From positions 1 to 11,965 of the forward strand of contig UQVN01000083.1 in the NCBI GenBank assembly GCA_900544525.1: a stretch of DNA of 11,965 nt, written 5' to 3'. A program made the position numbers and the translations under genes. Positions within the stretch are counted from its first letter, which is position 1; each line of letters opens with the position of its first letter. Shown piece by piece: positions 7,595 through 11,965 of the stretch. The stretch comes from an uncultured Eubacteriales bacterium. Its GTDB lineage: Bacteria > Bacillota > Clostridia > Lachnospirales > Lachnospiraceae. Under the pieces are notes generated by a model that worked only from the letters and a program-made list of their open reading frames with translations, had not been told where the DNA came from and ran no database searches.

Positions 7595-7640
7595 AAGTCC
7601 AAGAAAAACAGTAAAAGAAAGGTTTTTCTTGGGCTTTTTC
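7595..7640 (+). terminator. Intrinsic terminator after the NhaC-family gene
   Basis: AAGTCCAAGAAAAAC (7595-7609) pairs with GTTTTTCTTGGGCTT (7622-7636) over 15 bp with one G-U pair, followed by a short T-run. It should separate the transporter transcript from larA. Confidence 0.85.
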
Positions 7641-7676
7641 TATTTTACGTTTATGGGAAGGCAATGAGTCAGAAAC

Positions 7677-7779
7677 CATGCTGGCATGAGTTTATAACGA
7701 CTGCTTGCGAATGTTAGAAAATGGTGAAACGTTTTCTAATATTTTGCTTCGCAAACTGCTCGAGGGGGGCAAAGCGAGT
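7677..7779 (+). other. Nested hairpin element between the transporter gene and the larA promoter
   Basis: A small palindrome CATGC-TG-GCATG lies at 7677-7688. ATGTTAGAAAA (7711-7721) pairs with TTTTCTAATAT (7732-7742); an outer stem TTGCGA (7705-7710) with TCGCAA (7749-7754) closes around it. The same 3' arm can instead form TTTGC-TTC-GCAAA (7743-7755), so the two folds exclude each other. CTCG (7759-7762) pairs with CGAG (7775-7778), and CAAA (7752-7755) with TTTG (7779-7782), which reaches into the larA -35 box. No gene is supported here. The dense symmetry suggests a repeat unit or a remnant of a mobile element. Confidence 0.5.
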
Positions 7780-7808
7780 TTGACAATTATAGGAAATGGA
7801 TTTATAAT
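7780..7808 (+). promoter_or_regulatory. Consensus sigma-A promoter of larA
   Basis: TTGACA (7780-7785) and TATAAT (7803-7808) match the vegetative consensus at all twelve positions with the optimal 17-bp spacer. Transcription would start near 7815, giving a leader of about 143 bases before larA. A second TATAAT at 7818-7823 lacks a -35 box. Confidence 0.85.
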
Positions 7809-7822
7809 AAAACTAACTATAA

Positions 7823-7833
7823 TGGTAGTACCA
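7823..7833. promoter_or_regulatory. Candidate operator TGGT-AGT-ACCA downstream of the larA promoter
   Basis: TGGTAGTACCA is a perfect palindrome around a central base and fits the TGGTnnnACCA form bound by FadR-type GntR repressors, which include the lactate regulator LldR. It sits about 8-18 bases after the predicted transcription start, a position where a bound repressor would block transcription. The short length means chance occurrence is possible, and no GntR gene is in the window. Confidence 0.4.
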
Positions 7834-7957
7834 ATTAACATGGGGAAAAAAGATAAACAGATAGAGAAGAATAAAAAATTGGGAAGGTTATAGTGTTTTT
7901 TTATAACAATGGGTCATTTAGTAGTAGCAAAAAATGTATGATTAAGGAGGAAAAAAG

Positions 7958-9241
7958 ATGGCAACAATAAAACTTCCATTTGGTAGAGAACAGTTAACAG
8001 TTACAGTTCCGGATGAAAGGCTTGCTGGGGTTCTTGTTTCAAAAGCGCATGACTATCAGCCAGAGAAGTCAGAAGTAGAGCTAGTCAAAGAAGCGATGGA
8101 CCATCCAATTCATTCTAAGAAGTTAAGAGAGTTGGTAAAAGGAAAGGAAAATATTGTTATGATCGCAAGTGATCATACAAGACCTGTGCCAAGTCGTGTG
8201 TTTGCACCAGCGATTATGGAGGAAATTAAAGCGGGAAATCCAAAAGCAGAACTTACGATTTTAATTGCCACAGGATTTCACCGTCCAACAACAAGAGAAG
8301 AGTTGATTTATAAGTTTGGAGAAGAATTTGTCAACCGAAGTGATGTTCATTTTATTGTACATAAAAGCCATGATTATGAAGATATGGTGGAACTTGGAAC
8401 ACTTCCTTCAGGAGGGAAACTTTTAATCAATAAAGTGGCAGCAGAAGCGGATTTATTAATTGCCGAAGGATTTATTGAACCACATTTCTTTGCAGGATTT
8501 TCAGGTGGTAGAAAGAGCGTACTTCCTGGTGTTGCTAGTGCGATTACAGTTATGGAAAATCATTGTTCTGCATTTATTGATAGCCCTTATGCGAGGACGG
8601 GAATTTTAGATGGAAATCCAATTCATAAAGATATGGTTTATGCAGCAGAAAAGGCAAATTTAGCCTTTATTATTAATGTTGTATTAGATGCGGATAAGAA
8701 GGTAATTGCGGCTTATGCAGGGCATTTTAATGAGGCACATAGAGAAGGTTGTAAGTTTGTAGATAAGCTTTCGAGTGTAAAAGCTGTTCCAGCGAATATT
8801 GTCATTTCCACAAATGGAGGATATCCTTTGGATCAAAATATCTATCAGTCTGTTAAGAGTATGACAGCAGCAGAGGCTACTTGTAAGGAAGGTGGCGTAA
8901 TTATTATTGCATCGGACTGCTGTGATGGACATGGAGGTCAATCTCTTTATGATACGTTTGCAAGTGGAGAAGATACGAAAACAATTATGAAGAGATTTTT
9001 GGATACACCGATGAAAGATACAATGCCAGATCAATGGGAGGCGCAAATTTTATGCCGAATTTTGATGAAGTATCGGGTAATACTCGTAACAAATGCTCCA
9101 GAAGAAATGGTGAAAAATATGCAGATGGATTATGCAAAAACAGTGGAAGAAGCCATTGAAAAAGCAGATGCTTATTTAGGTAGAGAGAAGGAACCAATCA
9201 CAGTAATTCCAGATGGAGTATCTGTTATAGTAAGGAAATAA
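7958..9241 (+). CDS. larA: LarA-family nickel-dependent 2-hydroxyacid racemase/epimerase
   Basis: Member of the lactate racemase family (DUF2088 fold), which racemises or epimerises 2-hydroxyacids with a covalently bound nickel-pincer nucleotide. The 427-residue protein keeps the active-site set described for L. plantarum LarA, at the same or +2 numbering. D72 and R75 lie in SDHTRPVPS and H108 in ATGFHRPTT. H176 and K186 (the pincer-linked lysine) are in EPHFFAGFSGGRKS and H202 in ENHCSAF. Q297 and K300 are in YQSVKS and W360 in DQWEAQ. The enzyme is therefore expected to be active, but the family also contains malate racemases and gluconate or other sugar-acid epimerases, so lactate is not proven. 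Cofactor synthesis genes larB, larC and larE are not in the window. AAGGAGG (7944-7950) is seven bases before ATG 7958; the gene has its own promoter and terminator. Confidence 0.9.
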   Translation: MATIKLPFGREQLTVTVPDERLAGVLVSKAHDYQPEKSEVELVKEAMDHPIHSKKLRELVKGKENIVMIASDHTRPVPSRVFAPAIMEEIKAGNPKAELTILIATGFHRPTTREELIYKFGEEFVNRSDVHFIVHKSHDYEDMVELGTLPSGGKLLINKVAAEADLLIAEGFIEPHFFAGFSGGRKSVLPGVASAITVMENHCSAFIDSPYARTGILDGNPIHKDMVYAAEKANLAFIINVVLDADKKVIAAYAGHFNEAHREGCKFVDKLSSVKAVPANIVISTNGGYPLDQNIYQSVKSMTAAEATCKEGGVIIIASDCCDGHGGQSLYDTFASGEDTKTIMKRFLDTPMKDTMPDQWEAQILCRILMKYRVILVTNAPEEMVKNMQMDYAKTVEEAIEKADAYLGREKEPITVIPDGVSVIVRK

Positions 9242-9274
9242 TAAAAAAGACGTTTTCCGATTTTTCAATTAATT

Positions 9275-9332
9275 GACTGTCGTAAAAAGCAAGGGGGTAG
9301 AGATGACAGATGCTTTTTACGGCAGTCTTTTT
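9275..9332 (+). terminator. Intrinsic terminator after larA
   Basis: GACTGTCGTAAAAAGCA (9275-9291) pairs with TGCTTTTTACGGCAGTC (9311-9327), 17 bp with one G-U pair, followed by TTTTT. The 19-base loop is long for a terminator and contains AGGGGG followed by an ATG, but no sensible gene follows it. It separates larA from the oxidoreductase gene. Confidence 0.85.
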
Positions 9333-9369
9333 CTATGTACAAGAAATTTCTATAAGAAATCCTATTTAT

Positions 9370-9383
9370 TTTAATCGTTTTCA
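9370..9383. promoter_or_regulatory. cre-like site (catabolite repression) upstream of the oxidoreductase gene
   Basis: Read on the reverse strand the 14-mer is TGAAAACGATTAAA, which matches the CcpA consensus TGWAANCGNTNWCA at all but one position (A in place of C at position 13). It lies about 100 bases before the start codon and next to the first promoter-like direct repeat, a plausible place for carbon catabolite control. Confidence 0.4.
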
Positions 9384-9392
9384 TACAAAGAA

Positions 9393-9451
9393 AAGAATGG
9401 CTTAAAATAGAAGAGATTATCTTGTATTCCAAAGAAGAATGGCTTAAAATA
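9393..9451 (+). repeat. 17-bp direct repeat pair containing -10-like boxes
   Basis: AAGAATGGCTTAAAATA occurs exactly at 9393-9409 and 9435-9451, 42 bp apart, about four helical turns. Each copy holds TAAAAT. For the second copy TTGTAT (9422-9427) lies exactly 17 bp upstream of TAAAAT (9445-9450), giving a plausible promoter with a start near 9457 and a 28-base leader. The repeat may be tandem promoters, a protein-binding pair or a small duplication. Confidence 0.5.
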
Positions 9452-9484
9452 AAAAATATTGAATGTAAGGAAGGGGACAAAATT

Positions 9485-10771
9485 ATGAGCAAACAGTTGA
9501 CAGTGGCAATTGCAGGACTAGGAAGTAGAGGAAAGGATACTTATGCAAAAGTGCAAAAAAGGATTCCTAATAAAATGAAAATTGTTGCAATTGCAGATAT
9601 TGATGAAGAAAAAGTAAAAGAAGTTGCAAAAGAATATGAGGTAGAACAACGATTTTGCTTTTCAAGTGCAGAAGAGATGCTAAGTCAAGAAAAATTAGCA
9701 GATGTTATGTTTATTACAACACAAGATCAACAGCATGTGAGTCAGGCAATTTTAGCATTAAAAAAAGGATATGATCTTTTGTTAGAAAAGCCAATTTCTC
9801 CCAATCTTTCTGAATGTCGTGAAATTGTAAAAGTGGCCAAAGAATATAGAAGAACCGTTGTTGTATGTCATGTTCTTCGGTATACTCCTTTCTATTCGAA
9901 ATTAAAAGAAGTAATTGACAGTGGGAAAATTGGCGATATTGTATCGGTAATGGCAATTGAAAATGTAGGATATTGGCATCAGGCTCATAGTTTTGTTCGA
10001 GGAAATTGGAGAAACTCCAATACAACAAGTCCTATGATTTTACAAAAATGTTGTCATGATATGGATCTTTACTTATGGTTAACAGGAAAAACTTGTGAAA
10101 GTGTTTCTTCTTTTGGAGATATTCATTTGTTTAAAGAAGAGTGTGCACCAGAAGGAGCCACAAAACGATGTATGGATGGATGTAAAGCAAAAGATGAGTG
10201 CCCATTTGATGCGGAAAAAATCTATTTAACAAATGAAAAAACAGGAGTTTTAAATGGAAATATTGGCTGGCCAGTGGATGTATTGACACTTCACCCAACA
10301 GAAGAAACCATACGTGATGCTATTAAAACAGGACCGTATGGAAGATGTGTCTATTATTGTGATAATAATGTAGTGGATCATCAAGTTGTAAATTTAAAAA
10401 TGACCGATGGTTCCACCATTCATTTGACTATGTGTGCCTTTACTGCTACAGGTTCTCGTTATGCAAAATTCATGGGAACAAAAGGTGAAATAATTGCAGA
10501 TATGTCAGAAAAACTAATAAAAGTAACAATGTTTGGAAAAGAGACAGAAGTGATTGACGTAGCTAAGTTAGCAACTGATTTTTCAGGGCATGGGGGCGGA
10601 GATAGTCGTATGGTAGAGGAATTTTTAGATATCATCTCAGGTGAGAAAGAAATGACAAGTGCGATTACTTCTGTAGAACATTCTGTGGAGAGTCATTATT
10701 GTGCATTAGCGGCAGAACAGTCAAGATTACAAGGGGGTAAAGTTATTTCTTTCGATTTTCTACGAAAATAA
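9485..10771 (+). CDS. Gfo/Idh/MocA-family oxidoreductase with four-cysteine cluster
   Basis: Predicted NAD(P)-dependent sugar or polyol dehydrogenase/reductase, 428 residues. The N-terminal Rossmann domain begins VAIAGLGSRG (about residues 7-16), with acidic residues ADID at 37-40, and ends with EKP at 101-103. The C-terminal substrate domain has K188 and H191-D192 in QKCCHDMDLYLWL, and GHGGGDSRMVEEF at about 368-380. A cysteine cluster, C220-x8-C229-x3-C233-x5-C239, sits in an insertion; I have the impression it recurs in related Clostridia proteins and it may bind a metal. The start is ATG 9485, eight bases after GGAAGGGG (9469-9476); an upstream in-frame TTG at 9422 has no ribosome-binding site and would run through the direct repeat. 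The substrate is unknown; nearby pentose and hydroxyacid genes suggest a sugar or sugar acid. The gene has its own upstream control region and no clear terminator of its own. Confidence 0.88.
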   Translation: MSKQLTVAIAGLGSRGKDTYAKVQKRIPNKMKIVAIADIDEEKVKEVAKEYEVEQRFCFSSAEEMLSQEKLADVMFITTQDQQHVSQAILALKKGYDLLLEKPISPNLSECREIVKVAKEYRRTVVVCHVLRYTPFYSKLKEVIDSGKIGDIVSVMAIENVGYWHQAHSFVRGNWRNSNTTSPMILQKCCHDMDLYLWLTGKTCESVSSFGDIHLFKEECAPEGATKRCMDGCKAKDECPFDAEKIYLTNEKTGVLNGNIGWPVDVLTLHPTEETIRDAIKTGPYGRCVYYCDNNVVDHQVVNLKMTDGSTIHLTMCAFTATGSRYAKFMGTKGEIIADMSEKLIKVTMFGKETEVIDVAKLATDFSGHGGGDSRMVEEFLDIISGEKEMTSAITSVEHSVESHYCALAAEQSRLQGGKVISFDFLRK

Positions 10772-10795
10772 GAAAGAATTGTAAGAAAAAATATA

Positions 10796-10824
10796 TTGCT
10801 TTTGTGTCAGGATTTCAGTAGGAT
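10796..10824 (+). promoter_or_regulatory. Possible promoter of the small DUF2007-like gene
   Basis: TTGCTT (10796-10801) and TAGGAT (10819-10824) are 17 bp apart. Both boxes are imperfect. The remaining bases between 10772 and 10968 are AT-rich and show no gene, strong hairpin or terminator. Confidence 0.2.
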
Positions 10825-10968
10825 CAAAGTAGAAGAGAGCTGTTACAAATGAGAGAAAAGAAGTAGTAAATTTCTATCAATATGCATAAAGGATAATCAT
10901 AGAAACAACAATAAAAAAGATAGAAAGAACACTCTTCTTAATGTGAAAAAGAAAAAGAGGTGACAGTT

Positions 10969-11190
10969 ATGATATTTCTATCCAAAACAGAGCCCATTTA
11001 TAACTCCTGCGATCCTGCGCAAATTACAAGTTTAATAAATGAATTAAAGAAAAAGAGGGTTTCTTATTGGGTATCCGATAAAATAGTTGCAAATCGCGTG
11101 CTCTATATTATTTATGTGAATAAAAAAGATTTGGAAAAGGCACAAGAGATTGTTGCCAATGAAGTACCAAATAGATGGGAATTAGAATGA
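10969..11190 (+). CDS. Small DUF2007-like protein, function unknown
   Basis: A 73-residue soluble protein without a signal peptide or membrane segment. The pattern of an N-terminal strand with a short linker (IFLSKTEPIYNSCDPAQ), a basic amphipathic helix (ITSLINELKKKRVSY), two central strands (VLYIIYVNKKD) and a C-terminal helix (LEKAQEIVANEV) resembles the DUF2007 family of small ferredoxin-fold proteins often annotated as putative signal transducers; that match is from the overall pattern and is tentative. I choose ATG 10969 because AGAGGTG lies six bases before it; a GTG three codons upstream (10960) overlaps that site. An exceptionally good terminator follows at once, which supports a real expressed gene. 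It has no evident tie to the sugar genes. Confidence 0.7.
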   Translation: MIFLSKTEPIYNSCDPAQITSLINELKKKRVSYWVSDKIVANRVLYIIYVNKKDLEKAQEIVANEVPNRWELE

Positions 11191-11229
11191 AAAAATCGCT
11201 ATAGGAAAAAATTCTTATAGCGATTTTTT
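11190..11229 (+). terminator. Intrinsic terminator after the small protein gene
   Basis: An 18-bp stem runs from AAAAAATCGCTATAGGAA (11190-11207) to its partner at 11212-11229 with one G-U pair, an AAAA loop and a T-run as its 3' arm. It overlaps the last base of the TGA stop codon. The A- and T-runs could also allow termination in the reverse direction. Confidence 0.9.
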
Positions 11230-11272
11230 CATGGTTGTTTATGCCAAGGGGTGGTTGTTGATAGGAAGGCCA

Positions 11273-11301
11273 ATGACAAGAGAGAGGAAACATGGTATAG
11301 T
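11273..11301 (+). promoter_or_regulatory. Sigma-A promoter of yaaA
   Basis: ATGACA (11273-11278) differs from the -35 consensus at one base. A 17-bp spacer leads to TATAGT (11296-11301), preceded by TGG, so it is an extended -10. Transcription would start near 11308, giving a leader of about 77 bases. Confidence 0.6.
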
Positions 11302-11384
11302 GTGGGTAGAAAATATGAAATTTATAAAAAAGAATAGGTATGAACAAAAGAGAAAATAGAGAGAATAAAAGGAGAGAAGAAACG

Positions 11385-11965
11385 ATGAGAATTATCATAT
11401 CACCTGCAAAAACAATGAATATTGATACCGATACAATGCCTGCACAGTCAACACCGATTTTTTTAGAGAAGACAAAACAGATTTTAAACTATTTACAATC
11501 GCTAGACTACGAAGAGTTAAAGAAGTTGTGGGCTTGTAATGATAAATTAGCACAGCTTAATTATGAAAGAGTGCAAACAATGGATTTGGAACGAGCCCTA
11601 ACACCTGCACTATTATCATATGAGGGAATACAATACCAATATATGGCACCAGCTGTTTTTGAGAAAAAACAGTGGGAATATATGGAGGAACATCTTCGAA
11701 TATTATCTGGTTTCTATGGAATATTAAAGCCTTTTGACAAGATTACGCCATATCGCCTTGAAATGCAGGCGAAGGCAAAAGTGCTAGGGAAAAAAGATCT
11801 TTATGAATTTTGGGGCGATTGTATTTATAAAGTGCTAGAGGAGGAGACAAACTGCATTATCAATTTAGCTTCTAAAGAATATACAAAATGTATTGAAAAA
11901 TATTTAACACCAAATATGAAATATATTACGATTGTATTCGGGGAAGAAAAAGATGGAAAAGTAGT
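11385..11965 (+). CDS. yaaA: Peroxide stress protein YaaA (DUF328/UPF0246), 3' truncated by window
   Basis: Cytoplasmic DNA-binding protein family that in E. coli limits free iron and protects against hydrogen peroxide damage. Only the first 193 residues are present, as the reading frame is open at the window edge; the family is usually about 250-260 residues. Diagnostic segments are the N-terminal RIIISPAKTM, LSGFYGILKPFD (about 107-118), TPYRLEM (121-127), LYEFWGD (139-145) and NLASKEY (160-166). The start ATG 11385 follows AAGGAGA (11369-11375) by nine bases. It has its own promoter and follows a terminator, so it is transcribed independently of the genes upstream. Nothing in the visible part is damaged. 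Its place beside carbon-metabolism genes is probably incidental. Confidence 0.95.
   Translation, partial: MRIIISPAKTMNIDTDTMPAQSTPIFLEKTKQILNYLQSLDYEELKKLWACNDKLAQLNYERVQTMDLERALTPALLSYEGIQYQYMAPAVFEKKQWEYMEEHLRILSGFYGILKPFDKITPYRLEMQAKAKVLGKKDLYEFWGDCIYKVLEEETNCIINLASKEYTKCIEKYLTPNMKYITIVFGEEKDGKV

Noticed and set aside
7725..7738. TGAAACGTTTTCTA as a cre site upstream of larA
   Set aside because: The central CG is one base out of register with the CcpA consensus, and the sequence is explained as the loop and arm of a hairpin.
7705..7893. A 62-codon open frame in the region before larA
   Set aside because: It runs through hairpins, the consensus promoter and the palindrome, has no ribosome-binding site and no protein-like pattern.
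9303..9374. A 23-codon frame beginning in the loop of the larA terminator after AGGGGG
   Set aside because: The start is enclosed in the terminator hairpin and the frame follows the stem and T-run; no recognisable protein.
9422..9484. N-terminal extension of the oxidoreductase from TTG 9422
   Set aside because: No ribosome-binding site there, it covers the direct repeat and likely promoter, and the Rossmann fold begins normally from ATG 9485.
1..11965. CRISPR array, tRNA or rRNA genes, transposase, integrase or toxin-antitoxin genes
   Set aside because: Looked for on both strands; no spaced repeat series, cloverleaf-like sequence or mobile-element protein was found.

Overview
The window comes from a low-GC Gram-positive bacterium, most likely a gut-type Clostridia (Lachnospiraceae-like). 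The evidence is AT-rich coding, purine-rich AAGGAGG/GGAGG ribosome-binding sites before nearly every gene, U-tailed intrinsic terminators, and the particular protein families present. The lineage is inferred from gene style; no marker gene such as rRNA is present.

Layout. (1) 62-4733, + strand: an L-arabinose catabolic operon, araA (isomerase), an FGGY-family L-ribulokinase, araD (4-epimerase) and a small Schiff-base transaldolase. Together they take L-arabinose through L-ribulose and L-ribulose-5-P to D-xylulose-5-P, and then into the non-oxidative pentose phosphate pathway. No arabinose transporter is visible; the operon may begin upstream. A long hairpin lies between araD and tal. (2) 4734-4907: two hairpins and a terminator that can serve both tal and the convergent regulator. 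(3) 4908-5960, - strand: an AraC-family regulator with a TTG start. (4) 5961-6205: a divergent control region with an extended -10 promoter, followed directly by a GC-rich, strongly structured leader. (5) 6206-7576, +: an NhaC-family ion/organic-acid antiporter with a strong terminator. (6) 7641-7957: nested hairpins, a perfect TTGACA-N17-TATAAT promoter and a TGGT-AGT-ACCA palindrome. (7) 7958-9241, +: a LarA-family nickel-pincer 2-hydroxyacid racemase/epimerase with every active-site residue I could check present, then a terminator. (8) 9485-10771, +: a Gfo/Idh/MocA oxidoreductase with a four-cysteine cluster, preceded by a cre-like site and a 17-bp direct repeat. (9) 10969-11190, +: a small DUF2007-like protein with a near-perfect terminator. 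(10) 11385-end, +: yaaA, cut by the window edge and preceded by a good sigma-A promoter.

How the parts fit. The first third is a textbook pentose pathway. The central part (AraC regulator, NhaC-type antiporter, LarA-like enzyme, Gfo/Idh dehydrogenase) looks like a hydroxyacid or sugar-acid utilisation locus made of separately promoted genes; its substrate cannot be read from sequence. The most unusual DNA is non-coding: two structured intergenic elements flank the antiporter gene, one of them forming the whole 5' leader of that gene. I do not see an obviously new multi-gene system; the candidates for novelty are these structured elements and the antiporter/LarA pairing.
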